In this document: piece by piece, positions 1 through 9,170 of the stretch
Numbering within the stretch: position 1 is the first letter of the stretch
Layout of the letters: each line of letters begins with the position of its first letter
From: Desulfurococcales archaeon
Lineage (GTDB): Archaea; Thermoproteota; Thermoprotei_A; Sulfolobales; NBVN01
Length of the DNA stretch: 64,000 bases
Direction of reading: 5' to 3'
NCBI GenBank assembly: GCA_023255955.1
Contig: JAGDWD010000008.1
Coordinates: 192,845 to 256,844, forward strand
Notes under the pieces: generated by a model
The model's database searches: none
Seen by the model: only the letters and a program-made list of their open reading frames with translations
What the model was told of the DNA's origin: nothing
Position numbers and translations under genes: made by a program

Positions 1-609
1 CCTCGTCGATCCATCCAACATGTAGACGTTAACTGTTGCGGGGGACAGCATATCCCACACTATCGTCCTGGAAACTCCTGCTAGAATGAATAGGCTTACT
101 CCGGATCCTATTCCATACCCCTTCTGTATAGTCTCATCGAGGATCATGAGTATGAGGGCCCCTATAAAGAACTGAAGTGCTATGGACACGGTTACGAAGA
201 TGTTCTGCCTGTAGGATAGAGCGAAACCTGTTGCCTCAACTAAGGCTATAACGATGGCGAGTCCTTTCTCGGACTCTGTAAATAGCTTCCTATCCTCCGG
301 GTCCGATAGATCCAGATCTATGAGTTTACCACCTACCAGGATCTGCATTATCAGGCCCGAGGTCACTATAGGCCCTATCCCCAGCTGAGCTAGCGTTCCA
401 GTAGTAGCTGCGAACACTACTTGTAGGAGAGTCGGGAGCTGAGGACCTCCAGCCTGAACCGGGTAGACAGATACCGACGCCATAGCGAAAAATATCGCGA
501 CAGCTGCTATAGTGAAGGTGATCCTGTACTTAATATCAGGCCTTCTAGCAGGTCTCGGAGGTGATGGAACTATGTTTCCAAGCTTAGCTAGGAAGCTCAC
601 TACACCCAT
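1..609 (-). CDS. secY: Preprotein translocase subunit SecY (3' part outside window)
   Basis: Central pore subunit of the Sec translocon in the cytoplasmic membrane. The minus-strand frame opens with MGVVSFLAKLGNIVPSPPRP and gives about 203 codons before the window edge. It shows the SecY N-terminal layout: a basic cytosolic stretch (RRPDIKYR), a first hydrophobic helix, the plug region with GPQLP and LGIGPIVTSGLIMQIL, and GSGVSLFI further on. Only the first third to half of the protein is present. It follows L15 in the spc order, which is typical, but a 122-bp gap with its own TATA-like box suggests separate or additional transcription. Identity is secure; partial only because the window ends. 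Confidence 0.95.
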   Translation of the reverse strand, partial: MGVVSFLAKLGNIVPSPPRPARRPDIKYRITFTIAAVAIFFAMASVSVYPVQAGGPQLPTLLQVVFAATTGTLAQLGIGPIVTSGLIMQILVGGKLIDLDLSDPEDRKLFTESEKGLAIVIALVEATGFALSYRQNIFVTVSIALQFFIGALILMILDETIQKGYGIGSGVSLFILAGVSRTIVWDMLSPATVNVYMLDGSTR

Positions 610-654
610 GAGTGCGCACCGTTTGATCCTGCCTACAACACATTAAGTTGACAG

Positions 655-662
655 CTTAAAAG
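655..662 (-). promoter_or_regulatory. TATA box for secY
   Basis: CTTTTAAG on the minus strand inside the near-palindrome AGCTTTTAAGCT, about 46 bp ahead of the secY ATG at 609. An archaeal start site would fall near 632, leaving a leader of about 20 nt. Inferred from position and sequence only. Confidence 0.5.
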
Positions 663-731
663 CTATCCTACCTTCCTCTTACCCTCAAAAGACCTAAATA
701 TTACGAGATAGGATATGGAATAACTACTAGC

Positions 732-1190
732 TCAGCTCCTTTCTGTACCTCCAGTGAGTACTACTTCCCCACCCGCGTTCCTTATCTTCTCGATAGCTTC
801 TTCAGAGGCTTTGTAGGCCAACACCTTAAGCTTCAGATCAACCTCTCCTCGACCTAGTAGCTTGTTGTATCCGAGTGTTGAGATATCGATGACGTACATG
901 TCTCCTTCCTTCTGTATCTTACCCTGCTTCTCCAGGTGCTTCACTATCTCACATAGCTCACCGACGTTCACTACCCTATACTCCTCCTTCATCCTTACGG
1001 GATATGTGAACCCGTGTTTTCCGAACCAATCTGGGAAGTACTTAACTACCCAAGACCACTTATGCTTATGCATTCCAGCAGCTCCTTTACCTCCTCTACT
1101 ACCGCTCTTCCTGTGCTGGCCAACACTACCGTAACCGTGGGTTCTTATCCCCCTCATAGACCTACTCTTCTTCCTCCTCCTTACTACCAT
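732..1190 (-). CDS. rpl15: 50S ribosomal protein L15 (uL15)
   Basis: Large-subunit protein bound to 23S rRNA. 152 aa, the usual archaeal length. The basic N-terminus (MVVRRRKKSRSMRG) leads into the glycine-rich loop typical of L15 (THGYGSVGQHRKSGSRGGKG), and the C-terminal globular part holds VLAYKASEEAIEKIRNAGG. It is the last gene of the tightly packed L22-to-L15 run before secY, 13 bp after L30. Confidence 0.96.
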   Translation of the reverse strand: MVVRRRKKSRSMRGIRTHGYGSVGQHRKSGSRGGKGAAGMHKHKWSWVVKYFPDWFGKHGFTYPVRMKEEYRVVNVGELCEIVKHLEKQGKIQKEGDMYVIDISTLGYNKLLGRGEVDLKLKVLAYKASEEAIEKIRNAGGEVVLTGGTERS

Positions 1191-1203
1191 TATCCACCCA
1201 CCT

Positions 1204-1677
1204 CTAGATTAGCCTGATGAGGAGGTCGTTTATGTCAGGACCTCTGTACCCTAACTCACCGCCAGCATTATAAGGTTTCTTAAGACTCCGCTTGAAGCCC
1301 TTGCTCGGTGGGTGAAGCCGGAAGACGGGCTTCACGTACTTATCGTACTGATGCCACAGTATCCTACCCTCAAGGAGGGAGTCTACGAGCTCATCAATAC
1401 TACCTACCTTAAATATGTTTTTCACCATATCCTCGGTTATGGGCCTGCCTCCGACGGTCCTGCCCCTCCTAAGAATTAACTGCTTCAATACGTCCCTATT
1501 TACTTCCCCCCAAGTAACCCAATCCTTAACTACGCTTAGCATCCCATCTATGCTCGGAGACTTCGGGTATATTACTGCGTGGTATGTTCTTGTGAGTCTG
1601 AGTAGCTTGAGGGTGTGTTCGACGTCGTATGGAACGTCCACAGTACCTCTAATTCTTACGATGGCGTAGAGAGTCAC
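1204..1677 (-). CDS. rpl30: 50S ribosomal protein L30 (uL30)
   Basis: Archaeal long-form L30, 157 aa. It begins with the L30 core strand MTLYAIVRIRGTVDVP and the conserved LKLLRLTR stretch, followed by the archaeal/eukaryal extension (VTWGEVN, RLHPPSKGFKRSLK, YRGPDINDLL). Located between S5 and L15 in the conserved spc order with only 3 bp to S5, so co-transcribed. Confidence 0.95.
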   Translation of the reverse strand: MTLYAIVRIRGTVDVPYDVEHTLKLLRLTRTYHAVIYPKSPSIDGMLSVVKDWVTWGEVNRDVLKQLILRRGRTVGGRPITEDMVKNIFKVGSIDELVDSLLEGRILWHQYDKYVKPVFRLHPPSKGFKRSLKKPYNAGGELGYRGPDINDLLIRLI

Positions 1678-1680
1678 GGA

Positions 1681-2319
1681 TTAGACACCTCTCCTCCAGT
1701 CTGTGGGCGACATGAACCTGTATGTCTTTCTAAGGGCGTCGTAAGTTGCTAGGGCGAAGTTTATTGATGTCCTGGTCTCCCCCTTACTCCACGTCCACAC
1801 GTCCTTAATGCCGGCATACCTTAATACAACCTTAGCTACGTCCCCAGCTACTAGGCCGGTACCCTTCGGAGCCGGCTTTAATAGTATTCTAACGCTCCCT
1901 GACTTCCCGCTTACCTCGAATGGAACACTGTGAGGCTCTCTACAGGAGCATTCCCAGCTACCGCACCCTCTCCTTACTGGAACTATGTTGAGCTTGGCTT
2001 CTCTCAGGGCTTTATCTATCGCCTGCCTTAACTGCTTCGCCTTCCCGAGGCCGATGCCGACATAGCCATCGAAGTTACCTGCTATGACCATAACCCTAAA
2101 CCTCGACATCTCACCAGCATCAGTCTGCTTCTGCACTATGCTGACATTGATTACCTCATGTTTCAGGTCTGGTAGAAGGTAGTCCACTATCTCAGGTTCC
2201 TGGATGACCCAGTTATTATCGAAGATCTCCTTAATGCTCGCTATCTTCCCTTCCCTTACGAGCATCCCGAGTTTAGTCCTAGGAACCCAGGCCTCCAGAC
2301 TCGGAGCACCTTCAGACAC
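1681..2319 (-). CDS. rps5: 30S ribosomal protein S5 (uS5)
   Basis: Small-subunit protein involved in decoding fidelity. 212 aa, archaeal/eukaryal-type with an N-terminal extension. The S5 double-stranded RNA-binding domain is visible around residues 60-130 ([20 protein letters not shown] and the [19 protein letters not shown] segment), followed by the C-terminal S5 fold ([20 protein letters not shown]). Its start overlaps the end of L18 by 8 bp, showing translational coupling. Confidence 0.96.
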   Translation of the reverse strand: MSEGAPSLEAWVPRTKLGMLVREGKIASIKEIFDNNWVIQEPEIVDYLLPDLKHEVINVSIVQKQTDAGEMSRFRVMVIAGNFDGYVGIGLGKAKQLRQAIDKALREAKLNIVPVRRGCGSWECSCREPHSVPFEVSGKSGSVRILLKPAPKGTGLVAGDVAKVVLRYAGIKDVWTWSKGETRTSINFALATYDALRKTYRFMSPTDWRRGV

Positions 2320-2920
2320 TCACACCACCTCCAAGTGTCTTAATTATGTTAGCCTTAACTTCATCGAAGTGCTCGGGGAGTTTACGCGGATCTAACCCCC
2401 GCTCAAGGTAGCTAGAAAACAGCCTCCTGAACATATCCTCATTCTCAGCCTGAAGCTTCTCAGCATACTTAGCTATGTGCTCTCCCCTCAACCTATCCTC
2501 TGCTGGTAAGACCTCCTCAGACGCCGGTACCTCAACACCGGCATCTCTAAGACCCTTTATTGCTGCGAAGATCCTGGACCCTCTGATAGGTCTGTGAAGC
2601 CCTATATCAGGTATTGCCTTATTTATACCGAGTTTCAGAGCCTTAAAGCCGGCTATGAGGCCGGTTAAGTAAGCTGCCGGGGTATTGTTGAAGTCTCCTT
2701 TCCATCCGAACTCTGTTAGTACTCTACTGTTTACCGCAACCTTCGTGATATCGCCGTGGGGAGCGAACTCAATTATCTGAACTATGATGTACTTATTCGT
2801 TTTCCTCACAACAGCTCTGATTTTCTGACCGGATCTTACCATCTTATACCTCTTATAGTAGTTCGTCTTACCTTCCCTCCTCCTCCTTAGCGGAACCTTA
2901 TAGTTAGGACCTCTCGCCAT
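2312..2920 (-). CDS. rpl18: 50S ribosomal protein L18 (uL18)
   Basis: 5S rRNA-binding protein of the central protuberance, 202 aa, archaeal length. It opens with [19 protein letters not shown], the characteristic archaeal L18/eukaryal L5 N-terminus ([15 protein letters not shown]), and contains [14 protein letters not shown] and [16 protein letters not shown]. Lies 1 bp after L19e and overlaps S5 by 8 bp. Confidence 0.96.
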   Translation of the reverse strand: MARGPNYKVPLRRRREGKTNYYKRYKMVRSGQKIRAVVRKTNKYIIVQIIEFAPHGDITKVAVNSRVLTEFGWKGDFNNTPAAYLTGLIAGFKALKLGINKAIPDIGLHRPIRGSRIFAAIKGLRDAGVEVPASEEVLPAEDRLRGEHIAKYAEKLQAENEDMFRRLFSSYLERGLDPRKLPEHFDEVKANIIKTLGGGVSV

Positions 2921-2921
2921 G

Positions 2922-3374
2922 CTATCTCACCTGGATACCCATCTCACTAAGGTGTCTTTTCAGGTCTGAAAGACTTGCGAAGGCTCCTCCCTTTGCTAGC
3001 TGGCGGAGTCTTCGGTAGGTACTAGAGTCCAGTACTTCATTATCCTTCAACCACTTGAGATACCTCCTAATCTTTCTTATGGTGTTCACCCACTTCTTAT
3101 GTGGATCCTCCCTAGCGGTCTTAGAACCCTTTCTCTTTCCCGGCCCCCTACGATGACCTTTTTTCCTTTTCTCATGTCTTTCCTTCCACCTAGCTCTAGA
3201 GTTCCTCCCGCTCTGCTCAGCCCATATAGCCCCGTCCTTTATCAACCTCCTAATATCATCCTTAGTTAGTGCAGACTCTATCTCACTTATTCTCTCGGGG
3301 TCGAACCTTACCCTCGTCTCCCCAACCCCGAGTATCTCTGCTGCGAGCCTCCGCTGAAGTGAGAGGTCGGCCAT
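2922..3374 (-). CDS. rpl19e: 50S ribosomal protein L19e (eL19)
   Basis: Archaeal/eukaryal-only large-subunit protein, 150 aa. It shows the L19e signature: [20 protein letters not shown] at the N-terminus, [10 protein letters not shown], then a long basic helix with [19 protein letters not shown] and [18 protein letters not shown]. Its ATG overlaps the stop of L32e by one base. Confidence 0.96.
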   Translation of the reverse strand: MADLSLQRRLAAEILGVGETRVRFDPERISEIESALTKDDIRRLIKDGAIWAEQSGRNSRARWKERHEKRKKGHRRGPGKRKGSKTAREDPHKKWVNTIRKIRRYLKWLKDNEVLDSSTYRRLRQLAKGGAFASLSDLKRHLSEMGIQVR

Positions 3375-3766
3375 CAGAGACCACCGACATTAGCTAGCTT
3401 AATACCCATTTCCTCAGCCTTCTTAACTATCTCCAACTTCTTTCTTAAGCCTACCGTCGAGCTTATGTAGACTATGTGCTTCGACGGATCCAGCTTCTCG
3501 AGGTCCTCAGGTCTACTAATAATTACAGGTACTAAACCGGAGGGGTGGTATCCCCGGATTACTACCGGTGATCTATAACCAACTGACGCGATCGGTGGGT
3601 TACCTTTAAGCCTTAAACGCATCGGGTTGTCCTTACCTCTCGGCTTCCTCCACTTCGGGTCGTTCCTAAACTTCGAGAACTTCCACCACTTATTCCTGTA
3701 AAAGCATATCTTTAGCTTCTTCCTCACCATTTCCTTAATTTTTTCTTGGCTTAGACCGGTGTCCAC
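3374..3766 (-). CDS. rpl32e: 50S ribosomal protein L32e (eL32)
   Basis: Archaeal/eukaryal large-subunit protein, 130 aa. Core motifs are FYRNKWWKFSKF, KWRKPRGKDNPMRL and VGYRSPVVIRGYHPSG, diagnostic of L32e. The start is GTG. It sits 11 bp after L6 and overlaps L19e, so part of one transcript. Confidence 0.95.
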   Translation of the reverse strand: MDTGLSQEKIKEMVRKKLKICFYRNKWWKFSKFRNDPKWRKPRGKDNPMRLRLKGNPPIASVGYRSPVVIRGYHPSGLVPVIISRPEDLEKLDPSKHIVYISSTVGLRKKLEIVKKAEEMGIKLANVGGL

Positions 3767-3777
3767 CCTAGATCACC

Positions 3778-4326
3778 CTAATCTGCGTAACCCCTCTCAT
3801 ATATGTATATACCATCTACGAAAACCCTCCTATCAAACTCCCTTATCTTTGTTGCCTGCTCTATATTAGCTGCTGTCTGTGAAACAGACTCTAAATCACA
3901 GCCCTCCACTATCAAATCCGTCTTTGTTACGGTAACCTTCACATTCCCGACTATCTTAGCAATCCTCGGAGCTTTCTCCCCTATAAAGTTCTCAATTATT
4001 ACTCTATCCCCATCAACCTTAACGTTTATTGGGAAGTGGGAGTAGACTATCTTAAGTTTGTATCTGTATCCCCTCAGAACACCCTCAATCATGTTCTTTA
4101 TGTGGGATACAACAGCATAGAACAGCGCCTTAAGCTCCCTATTCGGGAAATATGTCTCCAGGATAATGGTGTCCCCTTCCTTACTTATCTTAACCTTCTT
4201 CGCGTAGCTGAAGTTTCTCTCAACTACTCCCTTAGGTCCCCTTACCCTAACTAAAGACCCCTCAACCACTACCTCAACTCCTTCAGGGATCTTTATCTCC
4301 TCCCTAAGTATTGCCGCTCTAACCAT
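3778..4326 (-). CDS. rpl6: 50S ribosomal protein L6 (uL6)
   Basis: Large-subunit protein near the sarcin-ricin loop/GTPase-associated centre. 182 aa with the two tandem L6 domains: the first includes VEVVVEGSLVRVRGPKGVVE, the second KVDGDRVIIENFIGEKAPR and the archaeal tail IREFDRRVFVDGIYIYERG. Follows S8 by 10 bp. Confidence 0.96.
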   Translation of the reverse strand: MVRAAILREEIKIPEGVEVVVEGSLVRVRGPKGVVERNFSYAKKVKISKEGDTIILETYFPNRELKALFYAVVSHIKNMIEGVLRGYRYKLKIVYSHFPINVKVDGDRVIIENFIGEKAPRIAKIVGNVKVTVTKTDLIVEGCDLESVSQTAANIEQATKIREFDRRVFVDGIYIYERGYAD

Positions 4327-4336
4327 CAGCTCCCCC

Positions 4337-4738
4337 CTAGTATACGTAAGCTATTAACACTCCACCTGTCTTACGGCTTATTGCCTCCGGGTGTGCCATT
4401 ACCCCCTGTGGGGTAGATAGAATTAATATCCCAATATCCCTAGATGGTAGGTACCTACGCATCCACTCAGGCATCCTCAGAAGCTCCTCATATTTAACTG
4501 AGTACCTAGGCTTTATTGCCCCGCACTTATTTATCCTACCTAGGAGCTGGACCTTTATCTTCCCCCATCTACCATCATCTATGTGCTCAAACTCCCCGAT
4601 ATATCCGTATTTCTGCATTACTCTAAGTACGGAGGCAATGAGCTTCGAAGCAGGCATTATAAGTGCCTCCCTATTTCCACGCATCTCATTGTTGTATATG
4701 GTTGCTAGGGCATTCGAGAGAGGGTCCGTGGACACCAT
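4337..4738 (-). CDS. rps8: 30S ribosomal protein S8 (uS8)
   Basis: Central-domain 16S rRNA-binding protein, 133 aa. Visible motifs are [18 protein letters not shown] (N-terminal), [15 protein letters not shown], and the C-terminal [14 protein letters not shown]. Starts 9 bp after the end of S14. Confidence 0.96.
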   Translation of the reverse strand: MVSTDPLSNALATIYNNEMRGNREALIMPASKLIASVLRVMQKYGYIGEFEHIDDGRWGKIKVQLLGRINKCGAIKPRYSVKYEELLRMPEWMRRYLPSRDIGILILSTPQGVMAHPEAISRKTGGVLIAYVY

Positions 4739-4747
4739 GATCCCACC

Positions 4748-4912
4748 TCACATGTACTTCTTAAATCCCAGCTGGAGTGCTACCTCCCTAAAGCACTGCC
4801 TGCATAGGTAGAGTCCATACTTCTGTATTACAGCGTCCTTACTACCGCATCTCCTGCACACTTGAACTCCCCTACCGTACTTCCTAATGACTGGTTTCCT
4901 GTACTTACCCAC
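4748..4912 (-). CDS. rps14: 30S ribosomal protein S14 (uS14), zinc type
   Basis: Small zinc-ribbon 30S protein, 54 aa from the start chosen here. It has [22 protein letters not shown], i.e. two CxxC pairs that bind zinc. A longer reading from 4930 is possible, but the GTG at 4912 (MGKYRKPV) matches the family N-terminus and has a GGTGGT ribosome-binding site 5 nt ahead, so I prefer it. It begins immediately after the L5 stop. Confidence 0.93.
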   Translation of the reverse strand: MGKYRKPVIRKYGRGVQVCRRCGSKDAVIQKYGLYLCRQCFREVALQLGFKKYM

Positions 4913-4913
4913 G

Positions 4914-5477
4914 TTAGACCACCTTAACACCGAGCCTAGTAATAAAGAATGCTACTGCCTCGTCCCTACTTACACGATGTCTCCTAGGTATCCTCGACCT
5001 ACATCTCCTCCTCCTCATTACTCTATACCCTGGTCTCTCAAGCTTTACAGTCACATCCATACCGAATATACCTATATCCGGGTCGTACTTCATACCAGGC
5101 AACACGATATGCTCCTTAATCCCCAGCGAGACATTGCCGTAGTCATCAAAACTCGAATACTTTATCCTCCCACCGACAGCTGTGAGAACCCTATTCAGGA
5201 ATTCATATGCTCTAGACCCTCGTAGGGTAACCATCACCGCGATCGGCTCCCCCCTCCTCACACCAAACTCTCTAATAGTCCTCTTAGCCCTCCTCAAGGA
5301 AGGTTTCTGCCCTGTGAGTTGCTCTAGTAGCTTAGCAGCCTTCTCCAGCCTCTCACCGGAGCTCCCCACACCTATGTTAACAACTACCTTAGCTATCCTA
5401 GGCTCAAGCATCTTATTAGAAGCCCACCTAAGTGAAATCTTTTTAACTACCTCCTCCAGCCTCGCTTCAGTAGACAT
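4914..5477 (-). CDS. rpl5: 50S ribosomal protein L5 (uL5)
   Basis: 5S rRNA-binding protein of the central protuberance, 187 aa. Motifs: [56 protein letters not shown], and [14 protein letters not shown]. The start region is GTGATG; I take the ATG. It overlaps the S4e stop, indicating coupling. Confidence 0.95.
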   Translation of the reverse strand: MSTEARLEEVVKKISLRWASNKMLEPRIAKVVVNIGVGSSGERLEKAAKLLEQLTGQKPSLRRAKRTIREFGVRRGEPIAVMVTLRGSRAYEFLNRVLTAVGGRIKYSSFDDYGNVSLGIKEHIVLPGMKYDPDIGIFGMDVTVKLERPGYRVMRRRRCRSRIPRRHRVSRDEAVAFFITRLGVKVV

Positions 5478-6235
5478 CACCGACCACCGAGCTTCGTGGT
5501 TATCGGAAGAGTTATTTCAGGCTTTGATGTCCCGATAACGATGATCTTATCGAGGGACGTGTAGAATTTGACACCGCTAGCTATGTCCTCTAGGAGCACT
5601 AATTTTCTATAGTGCCGCATGCCTCCACTAATACTTAGAATCCGCCCTACCCTACCTACGTTGATTCCACCGATGACTACTGCCATAGCTCCGTTCTCGA
5701 CCGGTATATAGTCAGTGAGCCTGTACTCCGGTATACTTACCTTCACTGTGGACATGGTCTTAAACTTCCTACCTTCATCAGCACCTACCTCTATGTTCTT
5801 ACCGTCATGTAGGTTTAGCTGTAGCTTACCTCCCTTAACTGTGGTCTTATTCTCTATCCTGCAGAGCTTGAACGAGGCCTCCTCCTTTGTTATGGGGACG
5901 AGAAACATCACCTTAACCGGTACGGGGACGACACGGAAGAACTCGCCGGTGTCCACTATCTCGATAACGTCCATCAAGCCAACCGGGAACTTATAGTCCC
6001 GCCTAACATAACCATCTACCTTAAAATGACCCTCAGCTATTAACTTCCTAGCCTCCCTACCTGTCTTAGCGAGGCCGAGGATATCTCTTACAATAATCAA
6101 CATCGGGAGGGCTCTACTTACCGGGTGAGGTCCTGGTGATGGTTTAACCACCCACTTAGCTTCCTTCCTAAGTATCGGCCAGAACTCCGGTGCTGCTAAC
6201 CTCTTTAAGTGCCTACTACTACCCATCCTCGCCAT
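5477..6235 (-). CDS. rps4e: 30S ribosomal protein S4e (eS4)
   Basis: Archaeal/eukaryal small-subunit protein with an S4-like RNA-binding domain, 252 aa. N-terminus SSRHLKRLAAPEFWPI is diagnostic. Residues about 45-100 form the S4 domain (LMIIVRDILGLAKTGREARK...LIAEGHFKVDG), followed by the KOW-like C-terminal part (VIGGINVGRVGRI). The start codon overlaps the stop of L24. Confidence 0.96.
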   Translation of the reverse strand: MARMGSSRHLKRLAAPEFWPILRKEAKWVVKPSPGPHPVSRALPMLIIVRDILGLAKTGREARKLIAEGHFKVDGYVRRDYKFPVGLMDVIEIVDTGEFFRVVPVPVKVMFLVPITKEEASFKLCRIENKTTVKGGKLQLNLHDGKNIEVGADEGRKFKTMSTVKVSIPEYRLTDYIPVENGAMAVVIGGINVGRVGRILSISGGMRHYRKLVLLEDIASGVKFYTSLDKIIVIGTSKPEITLPITTKLGGR

Positions 6236-6627
6236 TACTTACCACCCTCCTGCACCTTCTTCCTCCTCTGAATGATCTTCTCCCTCACTTTATCGATACT
6301 GCCGAGCTTCACTATAACAACCTTAGATGGGTGGATGGGGTACGGTACGGGAGTGCCGTCAGCCTTCTTTATTGTTACTCCCTCAACATGTATTCTGACC
6401 CTCTTAAGGTCGACCTTAACAACCTTACCTTCATGCCCAGCCCAATCACCCTTCACTATCCTAACCACATCATCCTTCCTCACAGGTAGCCTCTTAACTC
6501 CGTATTCTTTCTGTAGATCTGGAGACAGAGGTGCGTTAAAGAATCTGTGCCTCCTGTGGAGCGGTGCTCTATAGAGTGCGAGCCTCTGTTTACGTGGCTG
6601 GCTACTGAAGGTTTTTGCGGTAGCCAT
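6235..6627 (-). CDS. rpl24: 50S ribosomal protein L24 (uL24)
   Basis: Large-subunit assembly initiator with a KOW motif. I place the start at ATG 6627 ([15 protein letters not shown]) because GAGGT lies about 6 nt upstream and this fits the family N-terminus; a start 12 bp further up is in frame but less likely. Motifs: [19 protein letters not shown], then [19 protein letters not shown] (KOW). 130 aa. Confidence 0.94.
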   Translation of the reverse strand: MATAKTFSSQPRKQRLALYRAPLHRRHRFFNAPLSPDLQKEYGVKRLPVRKDDVVRIVKGDWAGHEGKVVKVDLKRVRIHVEGVTIKKADGTPVPYPIHPSKVVIVKLGSIDKVREKIIQRRKKVQEGGK

Positions 6628-6639
6628 ACTATACCTCAC

Positions 6640-7059
6640 CTACACGACTAGTGTAGCTAGGTTTGCTATCCCAGGCCATCTCTCAGCTGCCTCTCTAGCG
6701 ACAGGTCCTCTAATTTCACTACCCTTAGGATTCCCCTCCGGAGTCACTATAACGCAGGCATTATCCTCAAATGCTATCCACGTCCCGTCAGGCCTTCTAT
6801 AAGGCTTCCTCTGTCTTACTACTATAGCTCTCATGACCTGCCCGATAAGCTCTGTCTTACCCTTCTTAACTGTAACAACGATCATATCCCCAACCGTAGC
6901 GAAAGGTACTCTCCTCAACCTCGTCTTAACACCTATTACCCCCACCATCATGACCTCCCTAGCACCACTGTTATCAGCTACGTTAAGCCTCGTACCGTTG
7001 ATTATCCCTGGAGACCTACCCAGCCTACTGAACCTAGCCGTAGACTTTACTGAGCTCAC
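6640..7059 (-). CDS. rpl14: 50S ribosomal protein L14 (uL14)
   Basis: Subunit-interface protein, 139 aa. It contains [20 protein letters not shown], the L14 signature, [12 protein letters not shown] and [23 protein letters not shown] split across the core. A 4-bp overlap with S17 shows translational coupling. The start is GTG. Confidence 0.96.
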   Translation of the reverse strand: MSSVKSTARFSRLGRSPGIINGTRLNVADNSGAREVMMVGVIGVKTRLRRVPFATVGDMIVVTVKKGKTELIGQVMRAIVVRQRKPYRRPDGTWIAFEDNACVIVTPEGNPKGSEIRGPVAREAAERWPGIANLATLVV

Positions 7060-7418
7060 AGACTACCACCCCTCTTGAGTACTCCAAGAACTACCCAGGA
7101 TACGGACTTCGCGAGAGGTCTAGTCTCCCCTATTAAAACAGTGTCCCCTACAGAGACCTTAATGCATGGAGGTAGGTAGGCGTGGATCCTGGACCTACGC
7201 TTCTCATACCTCTTGAACTTCCTGATGTACACCAGGTAATCCCTCTCAACTACCACCATCTTCTGCGCTCTAGCTTTGTAAACACGGCCAACTAGTAAAC
7301 CTCCACGGACCTTGAGATGGCCGTGCCAGGGACATTTCGGATCTGAGCACTGCTCTCTGGGTGGTTCAAGACCTTCGTATCTCAGCCCCACATCTCTTAC
7401 TTGCTTTGCCTCACTCAC
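7056..7418 (-). CDS. rps17: 30S ribosomal protein S17 (uS17)
   Basis: Primary 16S rRNA-binding protein with an OB fold. 120 aa including an archaeal N-terminal extension with [17 protein letters not shown], a single CxxxxC-H arrangement seen in archaeal S17. Core: [20 protein letters not shown] and [17 protein letters not shown]. Overlaps Rnp1 upstream by 4 bp. Confidence 0.95.
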   Translation of the reverse strand: MSEAKQVRDVGLRYEGLEPPREQCSDPKCPWHGHLKVRGGLLVGRVYKARAQKMVVVERDYLVYIRKFKRYEKRRSRIHAYLPPCIKVSVGDTVLIGETRPLAKSVSWVVLGVLKRGGSL

Positions 7419-7699
7419 CTTGCATCACCACACATCTTCACTCTCTCCTCCGGCCTGCGGAGTATCTCATCACCTAGTAGTTTCACTACATAACCTGAGT
7501 TAGGCAACTTAAAAGAAAACACTCCGTACTGCTTGGGGATGGTCAGCTCCCTACCGGAACTCTCAACTATGAGTGTGTTCCTAGTTTCCCACACGACCCT
7601 ACCCCTCAAACCTACTAGACCCCTATCACTGTGATCTAGTACTTCCACCTCGAGTCCTATCAATTCGTGACACCTCAGATTACTCCTTGCGTGCCTCAC
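7415..7699 (-). CDS. rnp1: RNase P protein component 1 (Rpp29/Pop4)
   Basis: Protein cofactor of archaeal RNase P, which removes 5' leaders from pre-tRNA. 94 aa. The signature HELIGLEVEVLDHSDRGLVG and the Sm-like fold segment GLRGRVVWETRNTLIV are clear. The GTG start at 7699 lies inside the 3' end of L29 (20-bp overlap); it is needed to include the conserved HELIG segment. Position between L29 and S17 is the classic archaeal arrangement. Confidence 0.93.
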   Translation of the reverse strand: MRHARSNLRCHELIGLEVEVLDHSDRGLVGLRGRVVWETRNTLIVESSGRELTIPKQYGVFSFKLPNSGYVVKLLGDEILRRPEERVKMCGDAR

Positions 7700-7904
7700 T
7701 ACTAACGCCCTTTACTTTCTCTTCGTTAAGAACTGTCAGGATACGCGCTATGTTCTTTCTTACTATCCTGATCCGGGCAGGGTTGGTTAACGTACCTACC
7801 CTAGCCTGCGACCTAAGTTTTAGGAGCTCTACCCTCAGCTCATTAAGTAGCTTAAGCCTCTCATCAGCACTCATACGTCTTATCTCTTCAGCTGAGAGAC
7901 TCAA
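7680..7904 (-). CDS. rpl29: 50S ribosomal protein L29 (uL29)
   Basis: Short two-helix protein near the peptide exit tunnel, 74 aa. Motifs: SAEEIRRMSADERLKLLNEL and RSQARVGTLTNPARIRIVRK (the conserved NPxRIRxxRKxIAR pattern). Overlaps S3 by 4 bp. Confidence 0.95.
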   Translation of the reverse strand: MSLSAEEIRRMSADERLKLLNELRVELLKLRSQARVGTLTNPARIRIVRKNIARILTVLNEEKVKGVSSEARKE

Positions 7905-8539
7905 CCGGCTTCACCTGCAGATCCCTGTACTTGCTGAGCCTGTTCTTGGGGCTTGAATGTTACCAAGTCATCAGGAACCCCGGGCTTAACTATTATCACC
8001 TCAATACCGTATAGTCCAGGCTTCAGTAGAACGCTCGTAACAGCTCTATCTACTAACCTAGATACATGACCACCCGACTTATAGACCTTACCAGCTTTAA
8101 CCTTCTCATACCTAGCTCTCTCAGAGACAAGCTTACCACTTATAATTATCTCACATCCCACAGCACCAGCACCCATAATCCTCCTCAGAGCTACGAACGC
8201 TGCCCGCCTGAAGTGGTACCCCTTCTCTAGTGCTAGTGCTATTCTAGAAGCCATTATCCTAGCACTAAGCTCCGGAACCTCGATACCGGTTACCGTTATC
8301 TGCGGATTCTCCAGCTTGAAGTACTTAGAGAGAACATCAGCAAGCTTCTTTATCTGCTGACCCTTCCTCCCTATGACCATAGCAGGTCGGTCAGCATAGA
8401 TTATTACTCTATCACCTAGCGGGGTCCTGAAGAGGTCGACACCCGCATAGCCAGCCTTAGCGAGAGTCTTAGAGAGATATTCATCCACCTTAAGCTTAGT
8501 TACGTTCATCTCGAGGAAGTACTTCTTTATGTCTACCAA
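7901..8539 (-). CDS. rps3: 30S ribosomal protein S3 (uS3)
   Basis: mRNA-entry-channel protein, 212 aa. It has an N-terminal KH type 2 domain (VIIYADRPAMVIGRKGQQIK, with GRKGQ as the GxxG loop) and the C-terminal S3 domain (MGAGAVGCEIIISGKLVSER, AKAGKVYKSG-like). It follows L22 by 4 bp. Confidence 0.96.
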   Translation of the reverse strand: MVDIKKYFLEMNVTKLKVDEYLSKTLAKAGYAGVDLFRTPLGDRVIIYADRPAMVIGRKGQQIKKLADVLSKYFKLENPQITVTGIEVPELSARIMASRIALALEKGYHFRRAAFVALRRIMGAGAVGCEIIISGKLVSERARYEKVKAGKVYKSGGHVSRLVDRAVTSVLLKPGLYGIEVIIVKPGVPDDLVTFKPQEQAQQVQGSAGEAG

Positions 8540-8543
8540 ACCC

Positions 8544-9023
8544 CTACACCTCCCTCGCTATTACTTCTACATGTGTTAGGGATCTGAACTTAGGGGTAGC
8601 ACGACCGAAAGCTCTCGGCATCCACCTCTTTATATAGGGCCCTCTATGAGCAGCAGCATGAATTATTACCAGCCTCTCCAAGTCGAGGCCCTTAGCTTCA
8701 GCATTGTTCTCAAGGTTTCTGAGAAGCTTTAGTAAGTACCTAGAAGCCTTAACCGGGTACCTCCCTATAGGTGATCCCCACTTAGGATATTCGTCCGGAA
8801 GACCTGCCTTGTGGGCTATGGAAAGCTTATACCTTACGTAGGGAACAGCTCTCCGCTTAGCCACAACATCTTCAAGGAACTTGATAGCGTCACGGAGCTT
8901 CATACCCCTCACTATCTTCAGGATTTCGTAAGCCTCCTTCCTAGATATGGGAGCGTCCCACATCATAGCCTTAGCTACCCGTGACTCGTCACGTAGCCTA
9001 AGCGAGTAGCTCCATACTGGCAT
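8544..9023 (-). CDS. rpl22: 50S ribosomal protein L22 (uL22)
   Basis: Exit-tunnel protein. I choose ATG 9023 (MPVWSYSLRL, 159 aa); a TTG at 9035 is in frame but lies at the predicted transcription start. Core motifs: AKAMMWDAPISRKEAYEIL, RGMKLRDAIKFLEDV, ESPIGRYPVKAS-like, and the archaeal C-terminus MPRAFGRATPKFRSLTHVEV. First gene of the downstream ribosomal transcript; separated from S19 by the RtcB cassette. Confidence 0.93.
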   Translation of the reverse strand: MPVWSYSLRLRDESRVAKAMMWDAPISRKEAYEILKIVRGMKLRDAIKFLEDVVAKRRAVPYVRYKLSIAHKAGLPDEYPKWGSPIGRYPVKASRYLLKLLRNLENNAEAKGLDLERLVIIHAAAHRGPYIKRWMPRAFGRATPKFRSLTHVEVIAREV

Positions 9024-9055
9024 ACTCCAGACCAAGCCTTAAAGTATGGATTGAG

Positions 9056-9064
9056 CTTTATAAG
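9056..9064 (-). promoter_or_regulatory. TATA box for the L22-to-L15 operon
   Basis: CTTATAAAG on the minus strand, within GAAGCTTATAAAGC. The predicted start site about 25 bp downstream is near 9034, some 10 nt ahead of the L22 ATG. This gives the split downstream part of the ribosomal operon its own promoter after the RtcB insertion. Confidence 0.65.
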
Positions 9065-9170
9065 CTTCCAAAAGCCTCCGCTCACCTTATTGAATATAGA
9101 GCGTCATTACCACAGAATTAGATCTAGTGGAACCTTCTGCACTAGATACGTAGTGCCGGCTTCAAGATAT